Assembly: GCF_030812885.1 (NCBI RefSeq)
Contig: NZ_JAUSTO010000011.1
Location: 1-64,000, forward strand
DNA from: Moryella indoligenes
GTDB taxonomy: Bacteria; Bacillota; Clostridia; Lachnospirales; Lachnospiraceae
Direction: 5' to 3'
DNA: 64,000 nt
A program made the position numbers and the translations under genes. The notes under the pieces are model-generated. The model had not been told where the DNA came from and did no database searches. It saw only the letters and a program-made list of their open reading frames with translations. Numbering within the stretch: the stretch's first letter is position 1; every line of letters starts with the position of its first letter. Shown here in pieces: positions 51,240-59,854 of this stretch.

Positions 51240-53186
51240 TTACTGTGCGTCTGTATAGGCCGCGGCGCTCTGTCCGGCGATTCTGCCGAAGACTGTGAAG
51301 TCTGCGACTGCATTGCCGCCGAGGCGGTTTGCGCCGTGGACACCGCCGGTGACCTCGCCTGCCGCGAAGAGTCCCGGAATGGGTGTGCCGCTCTCATTTA
51401 AAACAGCGGCCTCGGTGTTGATCTTCAGTCCGCCCATGGTGTGATGAATGCCGGGCATGACCTTGATCGCGTAGTAGGGCGCTGTGCTCAGCGGGCTGGC
51501 GAAGCTCGTCCGGTTGAAATCCGGATCGCTCTTGTTTGCAACTGCCTCATTCCAGCGGTTCATGCTCTCCTCGAGGGCAGCCGGATCGAGCTCAAGTGCC
51601 GCGGCGAGCGCCGGATAGTCTGCGCCCTCGACCGCGAAGCCGTGCTTTATGTAGCCCTGAATGACATTGGAGGCATCTGCCATGGCCTGATCGACGATGA
51701 GCCACGCATAGCCGCCGGGTTGTGCGATCTCCGCAGCGGAGACCACATCGCGGGTTCCTACCTCGTCGATGAAGCGCTTTCCCTCCGCATTGAGGAGGAT
51801 GGCGCCGTCGCCGCGCAGCCCCTCTGTGATGAGGGAGGCGGTATTTGCTTCGACGGTCGGGTGTATCTGGATCTGGTCGAGATCTACCGTCGCCGCGCCG
51901 AGCTCTTCTGCCATGGTGAGTCCCTGCCCCAGCGCGCCGGGCGCGTTTGTGCTCATGAAGCCCGCAAGCTCCGGGCGGTATTTTGTCACCATCTCAAAGT
52001 TCGCGCCGAAGCCTCCGGTCGCGAGCACCACGGCCTTTGCATTGACCGTGACCTTCTCGCCGGAGCTTCCCACTGCCTCGATGCCGACTGCATGTCCATC
52101 AGCATCAGTCAGGATCTTTTTTGCGGTGGTCTCAAGCAGGATATCCACACCGAGCTTCTCAAGATTTTCGTGGAGAATCGGGACGACATAGGAACCGACG
52201 GAGATCGTTTTGCCCTCTGCATTGACCGGGCGGTGGATACGCTTCACGGAGGCGCCGCCGAAGCTGGAGACGCTTGGCATGGGCGCTCCGATCTGCTCGA
52301 GCCAGCGTATTGCATCCGCGCTGTTTTCGACGAGCGTTGCGACGAGAGCAGGGTCGTTCTTTCCCTTGCCGCCGATCATGGTGTCGAGCGCAAAGAGCTC
52401 CTCAGAGTCGAAGTAGCCCTCCGGGCTGGCCTGATAGGCGTCCCATTGCTCCTGTACCTTTGCGGCGAGGGCAGTGATCGTCTCATTGTCTGCATATTTT
52501 TCCGCGGCAGCGGTGAGCGTCTTTTCAACACCTGCACTCTCGCCGAATTCGTTTTCATCCTGATATTTCGTCTTCGCCGCGTTGATGCCGCCTGTGGAGC
52601 GGATGGAGTTGCCGCCGACCATGGCGAGGCTCTCGAGAATCACCGCCTTTTTGCCGGCATTGGCCGCCTCAATTGCTGCGCTCATGCCTGCGCCACCCGC
52701 GCCGACGATGACGATATCACAGTCGATGCTCCAATCTTTTGCCGGGGCTTTTGTGGCTGCGGCTGCGAGCGTGAAGGGGGTCGGGTCTATCCCGCCTGCG
52801 CTGAGAGCCTCGCGCACACCATCAAGCAGCGCGTCGCTCGTCTGGGTCGCACCGGAGACCGCATCCACCTGAAGGCTCTGGCTCTCCAGTATCTTCTTCG
52901 GAAGCTCGGCGATCGCGATGGTGCCGATGCCGTCGGTCTCTGTGTGTTCGGTGATATTTATGGAATAGATTTGATCCGCGGTCGCCTGTACCTCCAGGCT
53001 GATGGGGCCGTTGCGTCCCGGAACCGTGGCGCTGCCGCTCTTCACATCAGCGGGAAGCGCTTCCTGACTCACATCAGCCGCACTCACCGAGCTGGCGGGT
53101 GCAGGCACCGTCTTCATGAGATAGATCGGCAGCAGGATGCCGATCAGGATCAACAGGTAAGGCAGAAAACTGCTCTTGTGTTTCAT
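51240..53186 (-). CDS. Extracytoplasmic flavinylated FAD-dependent reductase (fumarate-reductase-like)
   Basis: A 648-residue flavoprotein. Residues 1-24 form an N-terminal signal/anchor. Residues about 55-128 are an FMN-binding domain with the covalent flavinylation motif SGATQT (111-116, acceptor T116, modified by ApbE in relatives). Residues 160-640 are an FAD_binding_2/succinate dehydrogenase-like domain (CDIVIVGAGGAGMSAAIEA, STGGINAA, the HPTVEANTAS and GIHHTMGGL motifs, NRLGGNAVAD). Such secreted reductases use small organic acceptors (fumarate, urocanate, methacrylate) with electrons arriving across the membrane. The substrate cannot be assigned. Neither apbE nor electron-feeding genes are nearby. 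Start at 53186 has GGGGAGG upstream. Confidence 0.88.
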   Translation of the reverse strand: MKHKSSFLPYLLILIGILLPIYLMKTVPAPASSVSAADVSQEALPADVKSGSATVPGRNGPISLEVQATADQIYSINITEHTETDGIGTIAIAELPKKILESQSLQVDAVSGATQTSDALLDGVREALSAGGIDPTPFTLAAAATKAPAKDWSIDCDIVIVGAGGAGMSAAIEAANAGKKAVILESLAMVGGNSIRSTGGINAAKTKYQDENEFGESAGVEKTLTAAAEKYADNETITALAAKVQEQWDAYQASPEGYFDSEELFALDTMIGGKGKNDPALVATLVENSADAIRWLEQIGAPMPSVSSFGGASVKRIHRPVNAEGKTISVGSYVVPILHENLEKLGVDILLETTAKKILTDADGHAVGIEAVGSSGEKVTVNAKAVVLATGGFGANFEMVTKYRPELAGFMSTNAPGALGQGLTMAEELGAATVDLDQIQIHPTVEANTASLITEGLRGDGAILLNAEGKRFIDEVGTRDVVSAAEIAQPGGYAWLIVDQAMADASNVIQGYIKHGFAVEGADYPALAAALELDPAALEESMNRWNEAVANKSDPDFNRTSFASPLSTAPYYAIKVMPGIHHTMGGLKINTEAAVLNESGTPIPGLFAAGEVTGGVHGANRLGGNAVADFTVFGRIAGQSAAAYTDAQ

Positions 53187-53272
53187 AAAATTTCCTCCCC
53201 TTTGAGTAAACGTGATACTATGAACATGTTTCATTTGCCTGCTCATAATAACACAGGAACAGAAAATATAAA

Positions 53273-54124
53273 ATGGATATGATGTCTTGGGAAAGTATAT
53301 TTAAGAGAACAGAAGCTTCCTTTCTTTTGAGAGGACGGCTGCGCTGGCTTGACGCGCTTCGCGGACTCACGCTGTGCAGCATGATATGCTATCACGGGAT
53401 GTGGGACGCTGTGTACCTTCGTGGTCTTGCAGCTCCGTGGTATGCAGCGCTGCCGGGCTATCTCTGGCAGCAGAGCATATGCTGGAGCTTCATCCTTTTA
53501 TCGGGCTTCAGCTTCCGGCTTGGGCGGCATCCCCTCCGGCGTGGACTGGAGGTCAGTATCGCGGGGGCGCTGGTTATGGCAGTGACCGGTCTGATTATGC
53601 CGGAGGAGCGCATACTCTTCGGTGTGCTGAGTCTCCTTGGGGCCTGCATGCTGCTCCTGATAGTGCCGGATCGCCTGATCTCTAAGTGTCTTAAAAACAG
53701 AGTGTGCGCCTGTCGCGCCGGCGGAGCGGTGCTTTTTTTCAGCCTGCTTTGTTTTTTTCTGAGCCGGGATGTGAATTCCGGATATCTGGGCTTTGAGGGG
53801 CTGCGTCTCTTTGTACTTCCTTCGCCGCTCTATCGGAATCTGTTCACGGCATGGCTTGGCTTCCCGCCCCGGGGTTTTTATTCGACGGATTATTTTTCTC
53901 TTCTTCCCTGGTGCTTTCTGTATCTCGCCGGCTACGGCCTGCGCCTTCTGTGGGAGACACGCGGGGAGAAGCGCGAGGCAGCGGGGCAGAGGTGCAGTGC
54001 TGTGACGCGGGACATACCGGGTGTTCCGCTGCACTTTCTTGAATTTCTCGGTCGACACAGTCTGTGGATCTATCTTCTGCATCAGCCGCTGCTCATGCTG
54101 GGTTTTCAGCTTGTGTGCGGTTGA
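53273..54124 (+). CDS. DUF1624 (heparan-alpha-glucosaminide N-acetyltransferase-like) membrane protein
   Basis: A 283-residue polytopic membrane protein with the DUF1624 start RLRWLDALRGLTLCSMICYHGMWD and late HSLWIYLLHQPLL motif, both shared with acyltransferases of the YeiB/NAT superfamily. It probably modifies a surface glycan or lipid, but this is inferred from the superfamily. It is divergent from the reductase gene and monocistronic. Confidence 0.8.
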   Translation: MDMMSWESIFKRTEASFLLRGRLRWLDALRGLTLCSMICYHGMWDAVYLRGLAAPWYAALPGYLWQQSICWSFILLSGFSFRLGRHPLRRGLEVSIAGALVMAVTGLIMPEERILFGVLSLLGACMLLLIVPDRLISKCLKNRVCACRAGGAVLFFSLLCFFLSRDVNSGYLGFEGLRLFVLPSPLYRNLFTAWLGFPPRGFYSTDYFSLLPWCFLYLAGYGLRLLWETRGEKREAAGQRCSAVTRDIPGVPLHFLEFLGRHSLWIYLLHQPLLMLGFQLVCG

Positions 54125-54157
54125 GGAAAGGTGCACAGCTGCCGGGCGGTCTGGGGG

Positions 54158-54181
54158 CCTAGGAGCCTAGGAGCCTAGGAG
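54158..54181. repeat. Three tandem 8-bp units CCTAGGAG
   Basis: CCTAGGAG is repeated three times exactly between the ends of the convergent DUF1624 and TraX genes. It is probably slippage-prone but non-coding. Confidence 0.8.
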
Positions 54182-54205
54182 CATGTGGATCGTGATCAGG
54201 AGCTG

Positions 54206-55003
54206 CTAGATAGAGAGATGCAGGAGTGCAAGCAGCAGAAGATGTGCGGGGTAGAAGAAATAGAAGAACCAGCGGTTTAAGAAGCGGGCAGACCTTGTCT
54301 CGCGGCGAAGGGGAGCATCACCCGCGTGATGTTCTTTCATGTAGAAGTAGCTGCACAGAGCTGCCAGCAGGGGACCGGCGAGCGCAGCGGCCGTGCTTAA
54401 GAGGGCATAAAGGGCAGAGTGCATCCAGATGAGGTTTTCAAGCAGGGTGTCCGCGCCGATCAGGAGGCAGCACAGGAGCCAGCTTTTCATGCGCGGTTCG
54501 ATGCCTTCTCCTCTGCTCTGCCGGAAGAGGAGTACAAAGAGCGGTGCGAGTATGCCCCAGTCGCAGTATTTTGTCAGAAGGACGAGCAGCAGTGTGCCGG
54601 AGAGCTTCAGCGGGACAGGGATGTGCGGCGCGTCGAGCAGTGCGAGCATCAGGAGACAGAGCAGGAGCGTGAAGAGTATGTTCAGAGGGCTGGCGATGAT
54701 AGCTCCGGGCGTCCGCCTGCTGAAAAACGCGAGGAGATAGGGGGGCTCGGAGAGCAGCGCAAAGATAAGAAGGCGCGCACCGTAGCGTCTCCGGGAGCGG
54801 GTATGATAAAAGCCTTCGACCAGAAAGAAGCACATGGTCACCGCGGTGAAGTAGCCGATGCCGGTGAGAAGTGCATAGAGCGGAGCTCCGGGTACAAGAA
54901 AGATTGCTGCGACATGATTTAATACCATGAGCAGCACGGCAATGAGCTTGATGAGCGTTCTGCTTCGTTCTGCGGAGAGCTTTTGTCCGGTTCTGTCTGG
55001 CAT
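54206..55003 (-). CDS. TraX-family membrane protein
   Basis: A 265-residue protein with about eight membrane segments. It has the TraX features LIKLIAVLLMVLNHVAAIF, GYFTAVTMCFFLVEGFYHTRSRRRYGARLLIFALLSEPPY and a C-terminal RFFYFFYPAHLLLL motif. TraX acetylates F-pilin in plasmid transfer, but chromosomal Firmicutes homologues are common, unlinked to conjugation, and probably acylate other surface molecules. No conjugation genes are nearby. Confidence 0.87.
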   Translation of the reverse strand: MPDRTGQKLSAERSRTLIKLIAVLLMVLNHVAAIFLVPGAPLYALLTGIGYFTAVTMCFFLVEGFYHTRSRRRYGARLLIFALLSEPPYLLAFFSRRTPGAIIASPLNILFTLLLCLLMLALLDAPHIPVPLKLSGTLLLVLLTKYCDWGILAPLFVLLFRQSRGEGIEPRMKSWLLCCLLIGADTLLENLIWMHSALYALLSTAAALAGPLLAALCSYFYMKEHHAGDAPLRRETRSARFLNRWFFYFFYPAHLLLLALLHLSI

Positions 55004-55110
55004 CGGGGCATCCTTTCGGGCTGTGCTGCGGAGCGGCGCTTTGTGATCTGAGAAGCGGTACGCACAGGCAGCGTTCTGATCGCTTTCAGTGTAAGAGGCA
55101 GAGAGAATTT

Positions 55111-55140
55111 TTGCAAGCGGAGAGTCCGCTGTGTTAAAAT
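55111..55140 (+). promoter_or_regulatory. Promoter of the flavodoxin-trmD pair
   Basis: TTGCAA (55111-55116), 18-base spacer, TAAAAT (55135-55140) preceded by TGTG. Confidence 0.55.
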
Positions 55141-55210
55141 AAGGTGGAAACAGAGCGCCGGATCCCGGGGGAATGGGAGCTCAGGACGCTCTGCAACGGA
55201 GGTGCATATC

Positions 55211-55717
55211 ATGAAGGCAATGGTTATATACTGTTCTCACACGGGTATCACGGAGCGGATCGCGCGGCGGATCGCGGCGGATTTTGCCTGCCCGATACTG
55301 AAGGTCGAGCCGGATGTTGTCTACGGGAGCTTTCTCTCCGCCTGCAGACGTGTGGTGTCAGACCGGCTGAAGAAGCAGCTTCCGGGCGCGGTGACAGAGA
55401 CGCCGCAGCTTGAAGGTTTCGATACGATCTTTATCGGCTATCCGATCTGGGCAGGAGACATGCCGGATTTCATGCAGTCCTTCCTGCGGCGCTGTGCGCT
55501 CTCCGGGAAGCGCATCATACCCTTTGCGACTTTCCGCATGACAGATATTGCAGCGTCTCTGGATACCCTGGCGGCACTCTGTCCGGGAGCGGAGATACTG
55601 GATCCCTTTAATTACGGCATCATGCACCGCGAGCGCTATGCGGACTGGCTGGAGATGGTTCGTGCGGACTGTGCGGAGCGGGATATGGAGGCGCGCTGGG
55701 ACGCGGAGACAGAGTGA
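55211..55717 (+). CDS. Flavodoxin-like protein
   Basis: A 168-residue flavodoxin fold: FMN-phosphate loop SHTGITERIA near the N-terminus, IGYPIWAGDMPDF (the conserved PIWxG loop) and an FMN-binding FATFRM region. Probably a small NAD(P)H- or ferredoxin-linked redox protein related to YwrO/FldA-type proteins. The start at 55211 has GGAGGTG upstream. It overlaps trmD by GTGA, so the two are translated together, an unusual pairing. Confidence 0.85.
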   Translation: MKAMVIYCSHTGITERIARRIAADFACPILKVEPDVVYGSFLSACRRVVSDRLKKQLPGAVTETPQLEGFDTIFIGYPIWAGDMPDFMQSFLRRCALSGKRIIPFATFRMTDIAASLDTLAALCPGAEILDPFNYGIMHRERYADWLEMVRADCAERDMEARWDAETE

Positions 55718-56451
55718 AGATCTCGGTTCTGACCATATGTCCGGAGCTTTTTCAGAGCTTTCTCGCCGCTCATGTGGTGCAGAGAGCGCTGTCTCGGGGG
55801 CTGGCGGAGCTGGAGATCGTCGATATCCGCAGCTACGCGGGCGGGAGCTTTCGCCACATTGATGACAGTCCCTATGGCGGCGGAAGGGGACTGGTGCTTC
55901 GCTGCAAGCCTGTGCTGGATGCGCTCGCGGCGGTGTGCGGAGACAGAAGAGAGCGCTGTCTGGTCACAGCGCTCACACCGGCGGGAGGCGTCTACAGCCA
56001 GAAAACCGCACGCCGCTACGCAGTGGAGGAGCATCTGGTGCTGATCTGCGGACACTATGAGGGGATGGACGAGCGCATCCTCTCACGAGTTGATGAGACT
56101 GTCTCGGTCGGGGATTATGTTCTGACCGGAGGAGAGCTTCCGGCCATGGTGGTCATGGACTCGGTATTGCGTCTTCTGAAGGGAAATCTGAAGGAGGGGA
56201 GCGCGGAGGAGGAGTCCTTTGAAAACGGACTTCTGGAGTATCCGCAGTACACGCAGCCGTCAGATTTTCAGGGGGACAGGGTTCCTGCAGTGCTGCTCTC
56301 CGGTCATCACGAAAATATACAGCGCTGGCGCAAAAAGGAATCGCTTCGCATCACGCTGGAGCGCCGCCCGGATCTGCTGCGTGCGCGGGAGCTCAGCGAG
56401 GAGGAGCAGGCGCTGCTTGGAGAGCTCCGGAGGGAGAGAGAAAGAAGATAA
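55714..56451 (+). CDS. trmD: tRNA (guanine37-N1)-methyltransferase
   Basis: SPOUT-class methyltransferase making m1G37. The 245-residue protein has VLTICPELFQ at the start, DDSPYGGGRGLVLR, LICGHYEGMDERIL, and the trefoil-knot YVLTGGELPAMVVMD and RVPAVLLSGHHENIQRWR motifs. The start is GTG 55714, overlapping the flavodoxin stop. In most bacteria trmD lies in rpsP-rimM-trmD-rplS; here none of these is adjacent. Confidence 0.95.
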   Translation: MKISVLTICPELFQSFLAAHVVQRALSRGLAELEIVDIRSYAGGSFRHIDDSPYGGGRGLVLRCKPVLDALAAVCGDRRERCLVTALTPAGGVYSQKTARRYAVEEHLVLICGHYEGMDERILSRVDETVSVGDYVLTGGELPAMVVMDSVLRLLKGNLKEGSAEEESFENGLLEYPQYTQPSDFQGDRVPAVLLSGHHENIQRWRKKESLRITLERRPDLLRARELSEEEQALLGELRRERERR

Positions 56452-56468
56452 AAAAATTGAATCTCTTA

Positions 56469-56497
56469 TTGACATCTCCGGTTGTACAGTTTATCAT
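56469..56497 (+). promoter_or_regulatory. Promoter of the T-box/trpXYZ operon
   Basis: TTGACA (56469-56474), 17-base spacer, TATCAT (56492-56497). Transcription would start near 56504. Confidence 0.72.
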
Positions 56498-56503
56498 GAG
56501 CTA

Positions 56504-56765
56504 CAATATTTTAAACCGCAGATGAAGAGGAGTACTCTTTCCGGCAAAGTCACAGAGAGCCGCCGATGGTGAGAAGGCAGCACGGAGCAGAGAGAGGAAT
56601 GGGCTTCGGAGGGCGCGCCCGAATCATAGTAGGGAGCGACGGAGACTGTACCGTTAAAAGCAGACACATATGATGGTATGTGACAGAGAGACCCCGTCAG
56701 GGGTAAGATGAGTGGTACCGCGGATAGCATTCGCCTCATAAGCTTTGGCTTATGGGGCTTTTTGT
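56504..56765 (+). ncRNA. T-box riboswitch, tryptophan specifier
   Basis: A ~260-base leader with T-box features. AGAGAG and the GATGGTGAGAAGGC region match the Stem I distal elements. A GAATGGGCTTCGGAG sequence puts codon TGG (56600-56602) in the specifier position. GAGTGGTACCGCGG (56710-56723) is the T-box itself. A terminator GCCTCATAAGC / GCTTATGGGGC (56733-56743, 56748-56758) with T5 follows, whose 5' arm is available for the antiterminator. Uncharged tRNA-Trp should allow read-through into the transporter genes. Confidence 0.9.
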
Positions 56766-56814
56766 TTACATAAAACAGTACAGCGCTTTACCAAAACGTA
56801 CAGGAGGTATTACA

Positions 56815-57885
56815 ATGAGAAAGAGATTACTGGCGGCAGCAGCAATGACACTTGCAGCGATGGCGTTTACCGCCTGTGGCGGTGCTTCCGGAGCAACGGG
56901 AGGCAGCACGGCGGGGAGCAGTGCTGCGGCAGAGGGGGCGACGGTTTATAAGGTCGGCATCATCCAGTTTATGGAGCACCCGTCTCTGAATCAGATTGAG
57001 AAGAATCTTGAGAAGCAGCTGGATGCAGTCTCTACAGAGGCAGTAGTTTATGATTACAAGCCCTATACCTTTAATGGGCAGGGAGATGCGACGACGCTCA
57101 ATCAGATTGCGGCGCAGCTCATCGACGACAAGGTAGATGTGATCGTCCCCATTGCGACACCGGCGGCACAGATTGTGCAGTCTGCAACGGAGGGAAAGGA
57201 TATTCCGGTCGTATTTTCCGCGGTCTCTGATCCGGTCTCCGCGAAGCTGGTTGCTTCCATGGAGAAGCCCGGTGCCAATATCACCGGAACCTCAGATTAT
57301 CTGGATACGGACGCGATCATGGAGCTGATTCTTGCGGCGAATCCGGAGACAGACTATGTGGGGCTACTCTATTCCAAGAGCGAGGACTCCTCGCTGGTGC
57401 CGATTGCGGATGCAAAGCGCTTTCTGGATGCGAAGGGCATACGCTATATCGAGAAGACCGGCACTACTACAGATGAGGTCTCTGCGGCGGTCGATGCGCT
57501 CATTGCGGAGCAGGTCGATGCGGTATTTACGCCCACTGACAATACCATCCAGAATGCGGAGCTTGCATTCTATGATAAGCTGGCTGAGGCGAAGATTCCT
57601 CACTATGCAGGAGCGGATTCCTTTGCGCTGAACGGCGCATTCTGCGGTTATGGTGTTGACTATGCACAGCTCGGAGTGGCGACTGCAGATATGATTGCAG
57701 AGATTCTTGACGGAGGCAGGGCTCCGGCCGAGCTGGCAGTTCAGACCTTCGATAACGGCATCGCGACCATTAACACCGATACCTGCGCACAGCTCGGCAT
57801 GGATCTTGAGACGGTGAAGAGCGCGTTTCAGCCACTCTGCACCCAAATCATAGAAACCGTGACGCAGAAAGACTTTGCTGATTAA
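56815..57885 (+). CDS. trpX: ABC transporter substrate-binding lipoprotein (TrpX-type)
   Basis: A 356-residue lipoprotein (signal with FTAC lipobox, C21) of the ABC sugar/amino-acid-binding PF04392 family (VYKVGIIQFMEHPSLNQIEKNLEKQL, VIVPIATPAAQIVQSATE, VFSAVSDPVSAKLVASMEKPG). Members with this Trp T-box are predicted tryptophan-uptake receptors. Position directly after a TGG T-box supports tryptophan, or a precursor such as indole or anthranilate, as ligand. AGGAGG is perfectly placed. It is followed by trpY and trpZ. Confidence 0.88.
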   Translation: MRKRLLAAAAMTLAAMAFTACGGASGATGGSTAGSSAAAEGATVYKVGIIQFMEHPSLNQIEKNLEKQLDAVSTEAVVYDYKPYTFNGQGDATTLNQIAAQLIDDKVDVIVPIATPAAQIVQSATEGKDIPVVFSAVSDPVSAKLVASMEKPGANITGTSDYLDTDAIMELILAANPETDYVGLLYSKSEDSSLVPIADAKRFLDAKGIRYIEKTGTTTDEVSAAVDALIAEQVDAVFTPTDNTIQNAELAFYDKLAEAKIPHYAGADSFALNGAFCGYGVDYAQLGVATADMIAEILDGGRAPAELAVQTFDNGIATINTDTCAQLGMDLETVKSAFQPLCTQIIETVTQKDFAD

Positions 57886-58032
57886 GCGCCAAAAGTCGGA
57901 ACTCTCGCAGGCTTGCCTGCAAGAGAGTTCCAGACTTTTGGCGCGCCCCACATGGAGCACGGAGCGGTGCAGAGGCAGCGCGGGAGTGCGGAGTGCGGTA
58001 GCGTTGTGCGAGCGCGGAGCGCGAAACAACGC
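57886..58032 (+). other. Intercistronic hairpins between trpX and trpY
   Basis: Immediately after the trpX stop, 57886-57944 folds into a ~27-bp stem with bulges (GCGCCAAAAGTC...GACTTTTGGCGC outer arms, GGAACTCTC/GAGAGTTCC middle, GCAGGC-TT-GCCTGC apex) without a T run. A second stem is GCGTTGT (58001-58007)/ACAACGC (58026-58032). Such structures often protect the mRNA of the preceding binding protein from 3' decay. Confidence 0.7.
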
Positions 58033-58094
58033 GAAATCAGCAGGAGCCACATATTTAAGCACTATTAGGAAGAAAAGCTTGGGAGGACACAGCG

Positions 58095-59039
58095 GTGACA
58101 ACATTTCTGACGGCAGGCATCATACGCACGGCACTGGAGCTGGGCATGATCTACTCTCTGGTGGCGCTGTCGCTGTTTATCAGCTTCAGCATACTGGATA
58201 TCTGTGATCTGTCCACGGACGGCTGCTATACCTTCGGCTGTGCGGTCGGCGCGATCGTGACCATAGCGGGACACCCGCTGCTCGGCATACTTGCGTCTGT
58301 CGTCGCGGGCGTCTGCTCCGGACTGGTGACTGCGCTGCTCCAGACGCGCTTCGGTGTGCAGAGTATACTTGCGGGTATCATCGTAAATACAGGACTCTAC
58401 ACCGTAAATCTCGCCGTTATGGGATTTTCCTCCAATGTGTCGATTTTTGGAACGGACACGGTATTTACGCTTTTTGGCGGTCTGAGCAGCTCTCCCTTCT
58501 GGGCGGAATGGAGCAGGCTCATTCTTCTGGCGGGCATACTTCTCGTTGTGTGCCTCTTTATCAACTGGTTTTTGAAGACGCGGCTGGGGCTCTCAATCCG
58601 GGCGACCGGAGACAGCATGGCAATGATACGCGCATCTTCCATCAACCCCGGCATTATGATTGTGGTGGGGCTCTGTTTTTCAAACGCACTGACGGGGCTT
58701 GCGGGCTCTCTGGTCGGTCAGTACAACAAAACCTGCGACATCAACCTCGGGACAGGTATGGTGACAATCGCTCTGGCCTCTCTCATCATCGGTGAGACCC
58801 TGATGGGTAAGCGGAAGATGTCAATGCGGATTCTGGGAGTCGTGATCGGCTCCTGCCTGTACCGCTTCATCATATCGCTGGCACTGCGCCTGAATGTGCC
58901 GACAGAGGCCTTCAAGCTGGTCTCAGCCATCATTGTCGCAGTTGCAATTGCAGCGCCTGAGGCGCAGAAGATGCTGGCATTTCAGGGTAGAAAGAATGCG
59001 GCGCTGCGGAAGAGACGCGCGAACGGGGAGGTGCAGTGA
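58095..59039 (+). CDS. trpY: ABC transporter permease (TrpY-type)
   Basis: A 314-residue permease of the branched-chain-amino-acid-type (LivH-like) fold with about eight membrane segments (LSLFISFSILDICDLSTDG, AGIIVNTGLYTVNLAVMGF, SIRATGDSMAMIRASSINPG). It starts at GTG 58095 after GGGAGG. It forms the membrane channel of the transporter with the upstream lipoprotein and downstream ATPase. Confidence 0.88.
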   Translation: MTTFLTAGIIRTALELGMIYSLVALSLFISFSILDICDLSTDGCYTFGCAVGAIVTIAGHPLLGILASVVAGVCSGLVTALLQTRFGVQSILAGIIVNTGLYTVNLAVMGFSSNVSIFGTDTVFTLFGGLSSSPFWAEWSRLILLAGILLVVCLFINWFLKTRLGLSIRATGDSMAMIRASSINPGIMIVVGLCFSNALTGLAGSLVGQYNKTCDINLGTGMVTIALASLIIGETLMGKRKMSMRILGVVIGSCLYRFIISLALRLNVPTEAFKLVSAIIVAVAIAAPEAQKMLAFQGRKNAALRKRRANGEVQ

Positions 59040-59854
59040 TGCTCAGAATCGAGGGGATTTCAAAGACCTTTAATCCCGGAACGGTGAATGAAAAGAAGGG
59101 GTTGGACAGTCTCTCCCTGCACCTGCAGCGTGGGGATTTTGCGACGATTGTCGGTTCAAACGGCGCGGGAAAATCTACTCTCTTCAACGCGATTGCGGGA
59201 TCCTTTTATGCGGATGAGGGGGAGATCTGGCTGGACGGTGAGGATATCAGCTTTATGCCGGAGCACGCCAGAAGCCGCTTTATCGGGAGACTTTTTCAGG
59301 ATCCGCTGATGGGAACTGCACCACATATGACGATTGAGGAGAATCTGACGATTGCCTATCTGCGGGCTGCGGAGCATAAGCGCGGCATCTTCAGCAGGCC
59401 GTCGAAGCAGGAGCGAAAGTTCTTCCGGGAGCAGCTTGGCCTCCTGCACATGGGACTGGAGAATCGCATGGAGAACCCGGTGGGACTGCTCTCCGGCGGT
59501 CAGAGGCAGGCACTGACCCTGCTCATGGCGACGGTCGTGACTCCGAAGCTTCTTCTTCTGGATGAGCATACGGCGGCGCTGGATCCCGGGACAGCGGCGA
59601 AGGTGCTCTCGCTGACCGAGAGCATTATCCGCGAGAGAAATATTACCTGTCTCATGGTGACACATAATATGAATCAGGCGCTGGAGCTGGGAAACCGCAC
59701 GCTGATGATGAATGCGGGACGCATCGTGTTTGATGTTTCCGGCGAGGCGAGAAGCGGGATGAGTGTGCAGGATCTTCTGGATCGCTTTGCGGAGGGCTCC
59801 GGGAAGCGCTTTGACAATGACAGAATTCTGCTTTCTACGAAAGAGGGGATATGA
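59039..59854 (+). CDS. trpZ: ABC transporter ATP-binding protein (TrpZ-type)
   Basis: A 271-residue ATPase: Walker A GSNGAGKST, LSGGQRQALTLLMA signature, LLLLDEHTAALDP Walker B, and a switch histidine in VTHNMNQAL. The ATG 59039 overlaps the trpY stop (TGATG); a GTG one codon earlier is an alternative start. The DEHTAALDP Walker B with His in place of Pro is typical of this subfamily. Completes the trpXYZ operon; xdhC overlaps its end. Confidence 0.9.
   Translation: MLRIEGISKTFNPGTVNEKKGLDSLSLHLQRGDFATIVGSNGAGKSTLFNAIAGSFYADEGEIWLDGEDISFMPEHARSRFIGRLFQDPLMGTAPHMTIEENLTIAYLRAAEHKRGIFSRPSKQERKFFREQLGLLHMGLENRMENPVGLLSGGQRQALTLLMATVVTPKLLLLDEHTAALDPGTAAKVLSLTESIIRERNITCLMVTHNMNQALELGNRTLMMNAGRIVFDVSGEARSGMSVQDLLDRFAEGSGKRFDNDRILLSTKEGI

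Noticed and set aside
51441..53282. 613-aa plus-strand ORF
   Set aside because: Shadow of the flavinylated reductase on the opposite strand; no family similarity and no ribosome site.
54206..55003. TraX as sign of a conjugative element
   Set aside because: No relaxase, type IV secretion, integrase or att sites nearby; chromosomal TraX homologues are common in Firmicutes.
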